NCBI GenBank assembly: GCA_963765585.1
Contig: CAVXXB010000016.1
Span: 182,875 to 246,874 of the forward strand
Length of the DNA: 64,000 nt
Direction of reading: 5' to 3'
Source: CAVXXB01 sp963765585
GTDB taxonomy: Bacteria > Calditrichota > Calditrichia > JAJRVZ01
Below the pieces are notes generated by a model that made no database searches, was not told the DNA's origin, and saw nothing but the letters and a program-made list of their open reading frames with translations. Of the stretch, positions 28,251 to 37,886 are shown piece after piece (position 1 is the first letter of the stretch; the number at the start of each line of letters is the position of its first letter). The position numbers were made by a program, and so were the translations under genes.

Positions 28251-29096
28251 ATGGCTGGCAATATAACAATTGAAGATATCATCCGTTGGGCGCTTGTTGA
28301 GGATATTGAATCTGGTGATATTACGACCCAGGCAACTGTGGTGGGTCAGCAGAATATCACTGCCCGAATCATCAGTAAACAAAAAGGCGTTATTGCCGGT
28401 ATCAAAATTGCCGAGCATGTTTTTAAACAAGTTGATAATACACTGAAAATTAAGCTAGACTACTCGGATGGAGATTTTGTCGAGCCAAATGAAACGATTG
28501 TAGTGATAGAGGGCAATACAGCGGCAATTCTAAGAGCGGAAAGGGTGGCACTCAATTTTTTGGGCCATCTTTCCGGGGTTGCCACAGCTACTGCCGATTA
28601 TGTGGCCCTGGTTAACGGTACGTCTGCAAAAATTACGGATACGCGAAAGACCACACCCTTGCTCAGAGCACTAGAAAAAGAAGCGGTACTGGCTGGTGGG
28701 GGCGTAAATCATCGTATGGGACTGTATGATATGATTTTGATAAAGGAAAATCATGTTCGGGCATCCGGTGGCATTCGTAATGCGGTCTCACAGACCAGGC
28801 GATTTATATCTGAGATGGATCTGGATGTTGCAGTAGAGGTGGAGACCCGGAATCTGGATGAGGTGCGCGAAGCATTGACTACGGATATCACGCGAATTAT
28901 GCTGGATAATATGACTATTGCGGAAATCAAAGAGGCCGTGGAACTGATCAATCACCAGGTAGAAGTGGAAGCCTCAGGTGGCGTAAGTCGCGAAACAGTG
29001 CGTGAAATAGCACTTTGTGGCGTGGATTTTATTTCTGTGGGCGCGCTGACGCACTCTGCACCGGCATTTGATTTTTCACTTTTACTTGATGAGTAG
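28251..29096 (+). CDS. nadC: Nicotinate-nucleotide pyrophosphorylase (carboxylating)
   Basis: 281 residues, usual length. It turns quinolinate and PRPP into nicotinate mononucleotide in de novo NAD synthesis. Motifs: ALVEDIESGDITTQATV at the N-terminus, ERVALNFLGHLSGVAT, TDTRKTTPLLRALEKEAVLA (substrate-binding Arg/Lys), GGVNHRMGLYDMILIKENH and VEASGGVSRETVREIA. It is divergent from ppk, with 56 bp between the two starts. nadD occurs in the same window at 49.9 kb but in another operon. Confidence 0.95.
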   Translation: MAGNITIEDIIRWALVEDIESGDITTQATVVGQQNITARIISKQKGVIAGIKIAEHVFKQVDNTLKIKLDYSDGDFVEPNETIVVIEGNTAAILRAERVALNFLGHLSGVATATADYVALVNGTSAKITDTRKTTPLLRALEKEAVLAGGGVNHRMGLYDMILIKENHVRASGGIRNAVSQTRRFISEMDLDVAVEVETRNLDEVREALTTDITRIMLDNMTIAEIKEAVELINHQVEVEASGGVSRETVREIALCGVDFISVGALTHSAPAFDFSLLLDE

Positions 29097-29100
29097 TCGT

Positions 29101-29371
29101 TTAGTATAGAGATAGAGTGACAAAGAGACAAAGTCCCTTAGTCCCTAAGCGCCTCAGTCCCTGAGTTCAGGCACAAAGGCACAAGAGACTTTTTACTTCG
29201 AAATTCTACATTCGATATTTTAAGTTTCAAAGTCCCTGAGTTCAGGCACATAGGCACAAAGGCACAGAGACTTTTTACTTCGAAATTCAACATTCGATAT
29301 TTTTACTTTTTTAAGTCCCTCAGTCCCTGAACCCTGAGTTAGGCACATAGGCACAGAGCCACAAAGTAACC
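29101..29371. repeat. Tandem copies of a 75-83 bp element
   Basis: The phrase AGTCCCTGAGTTCAGGCACA opens a unit at 29156 and again at 29231 (period 75). Each continues with AGGCACA words, GACTTTTTACTTCGAAATTC and ACATTCGATATTTT. A third, partial unit starts near 29313. Related copies lie at 29786-29850 (plus) and 50583-50675 (minus strand). The gap to 29522 otherwise shows nothing recognisable. Confidence 0.75.
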
Positions 29372-29522
29372 CACATCAGATATATTAATTCAAAATTAAA
29401 CTAAATGAATCTATTTCTTCAGACATGAAACACAATGCATCTAATAGCGTAGATAGATTTAATAAGAGATTCTGACAGATATGGTTATAAATTTTTAAAG
29501 AAGAATTTAAGAGTAAATAATA

Positions 29523-29720
29523 ATGACAAAAAAAAAGCCGCTATGGCCGGAAATAAAACAGTTTTCCAGTTCTAAATATAAACTGGCAACGATACTAATT
29601 ATCGTGGGCCTCATGGGCCTGGTACTGCCGGTGATTCCCGGGATCTTGCTGCTGGCCGTCGCACTGTTTATCCTGAAACCTGAGTGGTTTGAGAAGTTAA
29701 GAAGTAGGGTTGGGCTGTGA
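29523..29720 (+). CDS. Small membrane protein
   Basis: 65 residues. A basic N-terminus (KKKPLWPEIKQF) is followed by one long or two closely packed hydrophobic segments (residues about 22-50) with the turn GLVLPVIPGILLLAVALFIL, and a short basic tail. The GLVLPVIPG pattern is like small PGPGW/DUF454-type membrane proteins. Flanked on both sides by repeat-filled gaps. No function known. Confidence 0.6.
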   Translation: MTKKKPLWPEIKQFSSSKYKLATILIIVGLMGLVLPVIPGILLLAVALFILKPEWFEKLRSRVGL

Positions 29721-29746
29721 GAGGAGATTTAATAAAACAGCGACAA

Positions 29747-29850
29747 AGCGACAAAGAGATGGAGTGACAAAGTCTCCTATATTAGGCACAAAGCCACAAA
29801 GAAATTTTTTCTTCGAAATTCAACATTCAAAAATTTGCTTTTTTAAGTCC
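29747..29850. repeat. Further CACAAAG words and a diverged copy of the 75-bp element
   Basis: GACAAAGAGATGGAGTGACA is followed by AGGCACAAAGCCACAAAG, TTCTTCGAAATTCAACATTC and TTTTTTAAGTCCCC, the same order as in the units at 29156 and 29231. From 29853 to 29880 CCCTCC and GGAGGG arms suggest a further stem-loop. Confidence 0.6.
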
Positions 29851-29901
29851 CCTCCATGCGACTGCCATCAGGTTGTCGGAGGGAGGGGATTTAGGGGAGG
29901 G

Positions 29902-31548
29902 TTACCCCTCATGATACGTGCCAAAGGCCTCCCTGAGACAATCGGAAATTTCACCCAGCGTGGTATAAACTTCAACACAATTGATAATATATGGGATCAA
30001 ATTTTTATCAGATTTGGCGGCGCCCTCTAACTGACTAAGCGATTCACTTACACTGGACTGATCCCGCTGGCTGCGTACTTCCTTTAAGCGGGCTAGTTGT
30101 CTGACCGCCATCTGTTCGTCGATTTGTAATATATTCGGATTCTCATCGGTGGTGCTTTGATACTTATTTACTCCTACGACAATTGAATCACCAGTCTCGA
30201 TCGATTTTTGAAGTTCATATGAATTGTGTGCAATTTCATCCTGAAAATATTTGGCTTTTATTGCTTTTACAGCACCGCCCAATTCATCTACCTTAGTTAT
30301 GTACTCATAGGCCTTCTGTTCGAGCTCATCCGTTAATTTTTCGATATAATATGAGCCACCCAGTGGATCAATTGTATCGGCCACTCCTGATTCGTGTGCA
30401 ATGATTTGCTGCGTCCGCAATGCCAGGCGTACCGATTCCTCTGTGGGCAAGGCCAGCGCTTCGTCATAGGAATTGGTATGCAGCGACTGAGTTCCCCCCA
30501 GAACCGCAGCCATGGCTTGCAGCGCTACTCTGACGACATTGTTTTGGGTTTGCTGCGCAGTTAGGGAACTACCTGCTGTTTGGGCATGGAAGCGCATACG
30601 CAGTGCATTTTCACTTGTGGCATTAAACCGGGATTTCAAAATGTTTGCCCACATTCTGCGGGCCGCACGGAATTTGGCAATTTCTTCAAAAAAATCATTA
30701 TGGGCGTTAAAGAAGAAAGAAATCCGTGAGGCAAAGTGATCAATATTCATTCCGGCAGAGAGGGCGGCTTTTGTATATTCAATGGCATTTGAAAGCGTAA
30801 ATCCAATTTCCTGCGCGGCACTGGATCCGGCTTCTCTGATGTGATAGCCTGAAATGCTGATTGTGTTCCAACGGGGTAAGTTCTGATCGCAGTATTTAAA
30901 TATATCTGTAACGATACGCAATGAAGATTCGGGAGGGAAAATATATGTTCCGCGCGCAATATATTCTTTTAGCATGTCATTCTGAATAGTTCCGCTAAGT
31001 GAGGAAAGGGGAATATTCATTTTTTTCGCCATAGCCACATAAAAGGCCAGCAGAATAGCTGCAGTCGAATTTATTGTCATGGAAGTACTGACCTTATCGA
31101 GGGGAATATCCTGAAATAATACTTCCATGTCCATCAGCGACGAAACAGGAACACCGACTTTACCAATTTCGCCCTCAGCGAACGGGTGATCGGAGTCGTA
31201 TCCAATTTGCGTGGGTAGGTCAAATGCGACTGATAAACCGGTGGTTCCGCTCTCCAATAAATATTTAAATCTGTTATTGGTATCCTCTGCGGATCCAAAA
31301 CCGGCATACTGACGCATGGTCCATAATTTTCCCCGGTACATTGATGGATGTATACCACGGGTAAATGGAAACTGGCCGGGAAATCCGAGTTTTTTTACAT
31401 AATCAAAATTTTCATCGGGGGTATATATGCCAAATGATTCAAAATCAGATTGGGTTTTGGGACCATTTTCATCTGTCGTTTTTTGAGTCTGTTTGGCCTT
31501 GTGGTTTTTATTTTTCCACTTTTCAAATTCATCTTGTATTTCAGACAT
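29902..31548 (-). CDS. Methylmalonyl-CoA mutase large (substrate-binding) subunit
   Basis: 548 residues covering the TIM-barrel mutase domain only; the C-terminal B12-binding domain is absent, so a separate small subunit is expected elsewhere. It interconverts methylmalonyl-CoA and succinyl-CoA (or a related acyl-CoA). Motifs: TRGIHPSMYRGKLWTMRQYA and GFGSAEDTNNRFKYLL, GLSVAFDLPTQIGYDSDHP, SGYHIREAGSSAAQEIGFTL, RFHAQTAGSSLTAQQ, GTQSLHTNSYDEALALPTE. The HIREAG...HTNSYDEALALP pattern fits methylmalonyl/ethylmalonyl-type mutases. It is last in an operon with biotin carboxylase and biotin carrier, as expected for propionyl-CoA to succinyl-CoA conversion. Confidence 0.92.
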   Translation of the reverse strand: MSEIQDEFEKWKNKNHKAKQTQKTTDENGPKTQSDFESFGIYTPDENFDYVKKLGFPGQFPFTRGIHPSMYRGKLWTMRQYAGFGSAEDTNNRFKYLLESGTTGLSVAFDLPTQIGYDSDHPFAEGEIGKVGVPVSSLMDMEVLFQDIPLDKVSTSMTINSTAAILLAFYVAMAKKMNIPLSSLSGTIQNDMLKEYIARGTYIFPPESSLRIVTDIFKYCDQNLPRWNTISISGYHIREAGSSAAQEIGFTLSNAIEYTKAALSAGMNIDHFASRISFFFNAHNDFFEEIAKFRAARRMWANILKSRFNATSENALRMRFHAQTAGSSLTAQQTQNNVVRVALQAMAAVLGGTQSLHTNSYDEALALPTEESVRLALRTQQIIAHESGVADTIDPLGGSYYIEKLTDELEQKAYEYITKVDELGGAVKAIKAKYFQDEIAHNSYELQKSIETGDSIVVGVNKYQSTTDENPNILQIDEQMAVRQLARLKEVRSQRDQSSVSESLSQLEGAAKSDKNLIPYIINCVEVYTTLGEISDCLREAFGTYHEG

Positions 31549-31566
31549 TTTTGTATCCGGTGTAGT

Positions 31567-32076
31567 TCATTCAGCAGTGATGATCAGTAAATCCTGACCT
31601 TTATCGACAGGTGTATTTGCGATAACATATATTTTTGTAATTTTCCCGCGTAAATCAGCTTTAATTTCATTTTCCATTTTCATAGCCTCAAGGATGAGTA
31701 AGCGGTCACCGTTCTCAACAGTATCGCCTTCTTTTACACTGATCTGATTGATTAAACCAGGTATGGGCGCCTTAAGGACATGTTCTCCGCTTGCTTTAGC
31801 AGATTTACCTACCAGTTCACGGAGCGCACGCATTCTTTCGTCCTCCACCAGAATTGGAAAGTGATATCCATCCAGGTGAACATGATAAATGCCATTTTCT
31901 TTAATAATCTGAACCAGGTGTGATTTGTCATTGTGGATTAGTGAATAGCGGTTCTGACCAAGTGGCAGAAATGAATAATTCTGATCCTCATTCTCCGTTC
32001 TAAGAATGGGATCGCCGCCGTTCTCATTATATTCAAACTCAAATAGTATATCCTGACATTCGGCAAATATTTTCAT
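31567..32076 (-). CDS. Biotin carboxyl carrier protein of an acyl-CoA carboxylase
   Basis: 169 residues with the biotinylation motif LILEAMKMENEI (Lys near 131) in a C-terminal biotinyl domain; residues 1-80 are a separate beta-rich linker domain as found in propionyl/pyruvate carboxylase carriers. One base separates it from the biotin carboxylase upstream, and the mutase follows 18 bp downstream, so all three form an operon. The carboxyltransferase subunit is not in the window. Confidence 0.88.
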   Translation of the reverse strand: MKIFAECQDILFEFEYNENGGDPILRTENEDQNYSFLPLGQNRYSLIHNDKSHLVQIIKENGIYHVHLDGYHFPILVEDERMRALRELVGKSAKASGEHVLKAPIPGLINQISVKEGDTVENGDRLLILEAMKMENEIKADLRGKITKIYVIANTPVDKGQDLLIITAE

Positions 32077-32077
32077 T

Positions 32078-33568
32078 TTACTCCATGTTATCCCTGCGCA
32101 ATGTGTTTTTCCATTGGGAAGGGGCGTCCTGGGTTTTTGGTTGATATTTCTTTTTACCCTTATCTCGCTGCTGCAAAATTACAGCTGCCAGAGCAGCAAT
32201 CTTCATCTCTTTAAGCGGAGATTCAAATAAACCGGGTTCCTGGTCAATAAAATTTGTGGTAATGTCACCCTTAATAAACTTTGAATGATTAAACACTTTT
32301 TGCAGGAATGGGATGGTACTATATATGCCCTGGAGTTCATACTCGCTCAGAGCCCGGCGCATTCTGTGAATTGCCTGATTCCGATCTTTACCCCAGGCAC
32401 ATAGTTTTGATATCATAGGATCATAAAACAAGGAAATTTCGTTTCCTGTTACCACACCACTGTCCTCACGAATTCCGGGTCCACCAGGTGGCAAAATATG
32501 CCGGATAATTCCCGGGGATGGTGCAAACTGGTTATCCGGGTCCTCTGCATAGATACGGCATTCAAATGCATGACCGCTAAAATCACGGACACTTTCTTTT
32601 ACAGACATTGCCTGGCCTGAGGCAATCAGAATTTGTTCCTGGACAAGATCCAGACCGGTGACCAGTTCCGTCACCGGATGCTCGACCTGCAACCGGGTAT
32701 TCATCTCAAGAAAATAATAGTTAAGGTCCTTGTCCACGAGGAATTCAACGGTACCGGCATTTCTGTAATTACACGCGCGGGCGGCTTCCCGGGCCGTGGA
32801 TCCCATTTTATCTCTTAAGGATGGTGTAAGTAAAGAAGACGGTGCTTCTTCGATGACTTTTTGGTGGCGGCGCTGGATAGAACATTCTCGTTCACCCAAA
32901 TCGATAATGTTTCCATGATCATCAGCCAGTATTTGAAATTCAATGTGCCGGGGCCGATCGACATATTTTTCTATATATACGCTGGCATCACCAAATGCTG
33001 ACCCGGCTTCCCGCTGTGCTGACTCTACAGCAGAAATGAAATTTTCAGCTGTATCCACGCGACGCATACCTTTACCACCACCACCGGCGGATGCTTTAAT
33101 GAGGAGTGGAAAACCAATTTCCGCGGCAATTTGGGCGGCACTCTCAATATCGGTTATGGGTTTATCCGTCCCCGGGACAACCGGAACACCTGCCTGAATC
33201 ATTTTCTGTCTGGCGGCGGTTTTGTTACCCATTAATTCTATGGCCCCAACTGGTGGTCCGATAAAAATCAATCCTTCATCACTTATTCTGCGGGCAAACT
33301 CCGGATTCTCAGCTAAAAATCCATACCCCGGATGTACCGCATCTGCCTTTGATTTGTGGCAAATATCAATAATTTTGTCAATGTTCAGATAAGTGTCCAA
33401 TGAGGACTGTCCGTTGAGCGCATATGCCTCATCCATATAATGCACAAAGGGTGATTTCCGATCAATATCGGAATACACCGCGACCGAACGAATATCCATC
33501 TCCCGGCAGCTGCGCGCGATACGCAGGGCAATTTCTCCACGATTTGCAATCAAGACTTTTTTTATCAT
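32078..33568 (-). CDS. Biotin carboxylase subunit (propionyl-CoA carboxylase type)
   Basis: 496 residues, longer than the 449-residue AccC at 56.6 kb by a C-terminal tail (from about PGLFESPLKEMKI). ATP-grasp biotin carboxylase: KVLIANRGEIALRIARSC at the start, HPGYGFLAENPEFA, the glycine-rich ATP loop KASAGGGGKGMRRV and EMNTRLQVEHPVTELVTGLD. It carboxylates biotin on the neighbouring carrier. The operon with methylmalonyl-CoA mutase points to propionyl-CoA rather than acetyl-CoA, but no transferase subunit is present to confirm. Confidence 0.9.
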   Translation of the reverse strand: MIKKVLIANRGEIALRIARSCREMDIRSVAVYSDIDRKSPFVHYMDEAYALNGQSSLDTYLNIDKIIDICHKSKADAVHPGYGFLAENPEFARRISDEGLIFIGPPVGAIELMGNKTAARQKMIQAGVPVVPGTDKPITDIESAAQIAAEIGFPLLIKASAGGGGKGMRRVDTAENFISAVESAQREAGSAFGDASVYIEKYVDRPRHIEFQILADDHGNIIDLGERECSIQRRHQKVIEEAPSSLLTPSLRDKMGSTAREAARACNYRNAGTVEFLVDKDLNYYFLEMNTRLQVEHPVTELVTGLDLVQEQILIASGQAMSVKESVRDFSGHAFECRIYAEDPDNQFAPSPGIIRHILPPGGPGIREDSGVVTGNEISLFYDPMISKLCAWGKDRNQAIHRMRRALSEYELQGIYSTIPFLQKVFNHSKFIKGDITTNFIDQEPGLFESPLKEMKIAALAAVILQQRDKGKKKYQPKTQDAPSQWKNTLRRDNME

Positions 33569-33594
33569 ATCTAATTTATTCTATCCTGTATTTT

Positions 33595-33830
33595 TCTCTC
33601 ACAGAGTCACAAAACTGATTAGAGATTAGAAATGAGAAATTAGAGATGATATTCCCAATTCCCAATTACTATCCTTGACCAAGTCTTTAATTTTTCACGC
33701 AGAGGTGCTAAGTTGCAAAGGAAAATTTGATATTTTAAAGTTAAAAGAATTAATTCTAAATATTATCCAATAGAATTTATTTAATAATACATCTTTGCGT
33801 CTCTGCGTCTTTGCGAGAGATGAATTTTAT
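33595..33830. repeat. Repeat-filled gap between divergent genes
   Basis: The gap 33569-33973 holds words of three families: GATTAGAGATTAGAAATGAG (from about 33619), CCCAATTCCCAATTAC (near 33655) and an inverted pair CACGCAGAGGTGCTAAGTTG (near 33694) against TTTGCGTCTCTGCGTCTTTG (near 33793). From 33830 to 33973 the DNA is AT-rich upstream of the aldolase, with no clear promoter. Confidence 0.6.
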
Positions 33831-33973
33831 AAGTAATGCTGCTCGTGAAAATATAAGCCCGCATGAGGCGGATAAGCAATAATTAGCCACTTTTACACAA
33901 GATTCCTGATTAAATTAATTGAATCACTTTTATTTAAGATATATATTAACCATTTGTTAATGAGAATGGATAT

Positions 33974-35002
33974 ATGATGATTGATTTAAGAAGCGATACG
34001 GTTACAGTTCCTACAGTAGCAATGCGCGAATTTATGCTTGCTGCCATCGTCGGCGATGATGTATTTGGTGAAGACCCTACGATTAATCAACTGCAGGAAA
34101 TGATTACCGAAATGACCGGCATGCAAAAGGCATTGTTTGTGCCAAGCGGAACCCAGGGGAATCAAATAAGCATAAACGCGCACACCCGGCCAGGTCATGA
34201 AGTCGTCTGTGATTATAACTCACATATTTTTAATTATGAGTCCGGTGCGGCGGGTATGCTGTCTGGTGTACAACTTCACCCGGTTACCGGGAATATGGGA
34301 CATCCAACTTTGGAACAGATAGTACAAGCCATCCGTCCAGAGGACGAACATTATCCCCAGACAGGATTAATATGTCTTGAAAATACGCATAATCGGGCAG
34401 GGGGTACTATCTTTCCGATTGACGAAATAAAAAAAATATCAAATTATGCCAGAAATAAAAATTTGCCTCTCCATCTTGATGGTGCACGTCTATGGAACGC
34501 TTCAAGTGCAACCGGCATCAGTATTAAAGAATATTGTTCGCATTTCGATTCCGTATCACTTTGTTTTTCAAAAGGTCTGGGCGCACCGGTGGGGTCAATT
34601 GTTGCCGGTAGCAAAGAATTTATAAAGAAGGCTCATTATTATCGAAAAGCATATGGCGGTGGTATGAGGCAGGCCGGTATATTGGCTGCAGCATGTATTT
34701 TTGCTGTTGAAAATCATTTTGAAAGATTAAAAACTGATCATGAAAATGCCCTGGTTCTGGCAAAGATACTTAATGGTTTTCCCAGTATACAAATTGACAT
34801 GAAATCCGTTCAAACAAATATTGTGATCGCTGATTTTAAAGATACAGGTCGAACCGCCTCAGATCTAACAAAATTGCTTTATGATAATGGAATTGCATCT
34901 ATTGAATTTGGTCCGACTAAAATCAGATTTGTGACTCACCTGAATGTCAATACTGAAGAAATTGCATCCACATCCTCCATCTTGAAAAATATATTTAAAT
35001 AA
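33974..35002 (+). CDS. ltaE: Low-specificity threonine aldolase
   Basis: 342 residues, PLP-dependent fold type I. It splits threonine or allo-threonine into glycine and acetaldehyde. MIDLRSDTVTVPTVAMREFM, GDDVFGEDPTINQLQ, FVPSGTQGNQISINAH, HLDGARLWNAS and the Schiff-base lysine in SLCFSKGLGAPVGSI (near 200) are all family blocks. Glycine made here could feed the glycine cleavage genes at 58-63 kb; that link is inference. Followed 12 bp later by trkA. Confidence 0.93.
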   Translation: MMIDLRSDTVTVPTVAMREFMLAAIVGDDVFGEDPTINQLQEMITEMTGMQKALFVPSGTQGNQISINAHTRPGHEVVCDYNSHIFNYESGAAGMLSGVQLHPVTGNMGHPTLEQIVQAIRPEDEHYPQTGLICLENTHNRAGGTIFPIDEIKKISNYARNKNLPLHLDGARLWNASSATGISIKEYCSHFDSVSLCFSKGLGAPVGSIVAGSKEFIKKAHYYRKAYGGGMRQAGILAAACIFAVENHFERLKTDHENALVLAKILNGFPSIQIDMKSVQTNIVIADFKDTGRTASDLTKLLYDNGIASIEFGPTKIRFVTHLNVNTEEIASTSSILKNIFK

Positions 35003-35014
35003 GGAAAAACTACC

Positions 35015-36355
35015 TTGTATATCATAATACTCGGTGCGGGTGAAGTCGGTTACACACTTGCCAAGATTCTTTGCTATGAAAAAAATGATGTGGTTCTTGT
35101 AGAACAGGATGAAGCCCGGTTAAAGCGAGCCAGAGACAGTCTGGATATAAAGGTAATTGGTGGCAGTGCCAGCAGTTATCATATATTGGAGGAGGCGGGT
35201 ATTAAGGATGCTGATATGTTGGTCGCCGTCACCAATAATGATGAAGTAAATCTTATAGCCTGTATGATCGCAAACCATTACCGGGTGCAGAAAAAGGTAG
35301 TGCGGGTAAAGAACAGGGAATTCACTTCGGAGAAATCACCCCTCAATGCCATGTCACTGAATATTGATCTGATTATTCATCCCGAGTCAGAAGTTGCCGC
35401 TGCGGTTGTAAAACTGCTGAAACAAACTGCTGCAACCGATATTGTCGAGTTTGAAGATGGCCGGCTGATTATGATCGGTATAAAACTGGATAATAAATGC
35501 CAGATTCTGGAACAATCTCTGGCCCAGGTAAGCGATTCTTATAGCGAACTGACATTCCGGACTGTCGCCATTCAGAGAAGAGACCGGACAATTATTCCCC
35601 ATGGAGCAGATATCTTTATGAGTGGCGACCGGGTTTATGTCACTTCAAAAAAAGAAAGTTTACCCGAAATATTAAAATTGACCGGCAAAGAAAATGTCAA
35701 GATGGAAAATGTCATGATTCTTGGCGGTGGTCAAACGGGAGCCGAGATTGCGCGCAGCCTTGAAGATGAACTAAATGTAAAAATAATTGAATCTAATACG
35801 GATAAAACCGAAGAGTTGGCAGATAAACTGGAAAAATCCTTAGTGATTCGTGGTGACGGTCGTGATTTGAATTTACTGGCCCTGGAGGGCATCATCGATA
35901 TGGATGCTTTTATCTCAGTAACCGGTGATGATGAGACCAATATAATCTCATGCCTGATGGCCAAACATTTACAGGTTCCCAGAATTATCTCACTTATAAA
36001 CAAAAGTGATTACACGCCCATTATACCTACAATTGGTATTGATGCCTATGTTTCAAAACAGTTTGTCACGGTCGATAATATTTTAAAATTTATCCGCCGG
36101 GGATCCATAGTGAGTGTCGCATCGATACCCGGAATATCAGCTGAAATTATCGAATTTCAGACACATAAAGATGCCAAAATATGCAAAAAGGAATTAAAGA
36201 ATATGCATCTGCCAAAAGGGGCAATCCTGGGAGCGGTTGTCCGGGAGGATGATATTTTTATCCCGGTCGGATCCACTAAAATACAGGAAGGTGACAGGGT
36301 TGTTGCTATTGCCTTGCCTCCGGCAATCCGTGAAGTAGAAAAATTATTTAACTAA
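35015..36355 (+). CDS. trkA: Potassium uptake regulatory subunit TrkA
   Basis: 446 residues from TTG 35015. Two tandem RCK units: the first Rossmann domain begins YIIILGAGEVGYTLAKIL and the second at VMILGGGQTGAEIARSLE (near 230), each followed by a TrkA_C domain (near 135-215 and 360-446). It gates the TrkH channel with bound NAD(H)/ATP at the cytoplasmic face. The stop codon overlaps the trkH start (TAATG), so the two are translationally coupled. Confidence 0.95.
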   Translation: MYIIILGAGEVGYTLAKILCYEKNDVVLVEQDEARLKRARDSLDIKVIGGSASSYHILEEAGIKDADMLVAVTNNDEVNLIACMIANHYRVQKKVVRVKNREFTSEKSPLNAMSLNIDLIIHPESEVAAAVVKLLKQTAATDIVEFEDGRLIMIGIKLDNKCQILEQSLAQVSDSYSELTFRTVAIQRRDRTIIPHGADIFMSGDRVYVTSKKESLPEILKLTGKENVKMENVMILGGGQTGAEIARSLEDELNVKIIESNTDKTEELADKLEKSLVIRGDGRDLNLLALEGIIDMDAFISVTGDDETNIISCLMAKHLQVPRIISLINKSDYTPIIPTIGIDAYVSKQFVTVDNILKFIRRGSIVSVASIPGISAEIIEFQTHKDAKICKKELKNMHLPKGAILGAVVREDDIFIPVGSTKIQEGDRVVAIALPPAIREVEKLFN

Positions 36356-37797
36356 TGAAACCACGTATACTCGCATTCTTCTTAGGCGCCTTGCTCATTT
36401 TCCTGGCGATATCGATAATCCCATCGATTATCGTAGCCTTAATTTATGGCGATGGTGATCTAAATGCGTTGCTAATATCTGCAGGCATAACGGCGGTGGT
36501 TGGTTTTCTGCTGTATCTTCCGAATCGTGTTGATCAAGAAATGAGCATTCGCGAAGGCTTTGCCCTGGTTGCGGTATCCTGGCTTGCCTTTGCTATTTTT
36601 GGCGCACTTCCTTTTTATATTTCCGGATACATTCCGGATTATACAGACGCTTTTTTTGAGACCATGTCAGGGTTTACCACCACCGGTGCAACCATTCTGA
36701 CAAATATCGAAAACATGCCCCATGGATTATTATTCTGGCGTTCATTTACCCATTGGTTGGGTGGTATGGGAATTATTCTGTTATCCCTGGCCATTCTTCC
36801 TCTGCTCGGTGTGGGTGGCATGCAGTTATACAAGGCGGAAGTCCCTGGTCCGGAACATGATAAGCTCAGCCCCAAGATTAAAGATACCGCTAAGATTCTG
36901 TGGGAAGTATATATCATAATCAGTCTGGTGGAGGCAATATTATTATATGTTGCCGGGATGGATGTTTTCGAATCATTGTGTCATACATTTGGGACGATGG
37001 CAACCGGAGGATTCTCTACTAAAAATGCAAGTATCGGTTATTACAACAGTGCGTTTATAGATTATATCATCATTATATTTATGCTGATAGCCGGCATTAA
37101 TTTCTCCCTTCATTATCAGGCTTTACGGGGCAATATTAGTACATATTGGAAGAATCCCGAGACTAAGTTTTTCATCGCGCTTATCGCCGGTGGTACCTTG
37201 TTTATTGCTGCCGATATATATTTATTTCACGGTTATTCTATTGCCGAGGCTATCAGAAGAAGTCTGTTTCAAGCAGTCTCAATAATTACTACCACAGGAT
37301 ACGGTACAGATGACTATGAAAAATGGGGAACGGCATCACAGATAATATTATTTACTTTTATGTTTTTAGGAGGTTGTGCCGGGTCTACCGGAGGGGGAAT
37401 GAAAATTATTCGCAGTCTGGTATTGATCAAGTATGGGTTGAATGAAATAAAGAGACTGATTCATCCCAACGCAGTTTTACCTGTAAGAGTGGGTCATCGT
37501 ACAATCCCGCGGGAAATTGTAAGTAATATTAGTGGTTTTTTCCTGATATATATGCTCCTCTTTATAATGGCGGTGATTGTTATGGCCTTGCTGGGGCTGG
37601 ACTTTGAAAGTGCGTTTGGATCAGTTGCCGCAGCTATTGGAAATATCGGACCGGGTTTAGGCAGTGTCGGACCGACCGATAATTATGCACATATTCCTCC
37701 AGTGGGGAAATGGGTGCTTTCATTTATGATGCTGGTAGGGCGTCTTGAGATATATCCCGTTATAATTATGCTTACTCCTGCCTTCTGGAAAAAATGA
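36355..37797 (+). CDS. trkH: Potassium transporter TrkH/TrkG
   Basis: 480 residues, polytopic. Four pore-loop segments with the filter glycine can be seen: SGFTTTGATIL, GTMATGGFSTKNAS, ITTTGYGTDDY and AAIGNIGPGLGSVGP. GCAGSTGGGMKIIR in the sixth segment is typical. It carries K+ into the cell under control of TrkA, encoded immediately upstream. Confidence 0.95.
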   Translation: MKPRILAFFLGALLIFLAISIIPSIIVALIYGDGDLNALLISAGITAVVGFLLYLPNRVDQEMSIREGFALVAVSWLAFAIFGALPFYISGYIPDYTDAFFETMSGFTTTGATILTNIENMPHGLLFWRSFTHWLGGMGIILLSLAILPLLGVGGMQLYKAEVPGPEHDKLSPKIKDTAKILWEVYIIISLVEAILLYVAGMDVFESLCHTFGTMATGGFSTKNASIGYYNSAFIDYIIIIFMLIAGINFSLHYQALRGNISTYWKNPETKFFIALIAGGTLFIAADIYLFHGYSIAEAIRRSLFQAVSIITTTGYGTDDYEKWGTASQIILFTFMFLGGCAGSTGGGMKIIRSLVLIKYGLNEIKRLIHPNAVLPVRVGHRTIPREIVSNISGFFLIYMLLFIMAVIVMALLGLDFESAFGSVAAAIGNIGPGLGSVGPTDNYAHIPPVGKWVLSFMMLVGRLEIYPVIIMLTPAFWKK

Positions 37798-37886
37798 CGT
37801 AATTGTTATATTTTCAAAAATTTATGGTTGTTTTTTTCTATCAAAAAATAGTAAATTAAATCTCATCTTTTTAAAATTGCTTAAAA

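Noticed and set aside
29101..29371. Direct repeats of about 75 bp that could be taken for a CRISPR array
   Set aside because: Units are imperfect, have no unique spacers of constant length, and no cas genes are present.
29710..30030. 106-codon plus-strand frame after the small membrane protein
   Set aside because: It runs through repeats and then antisense to the mutase 3' end.
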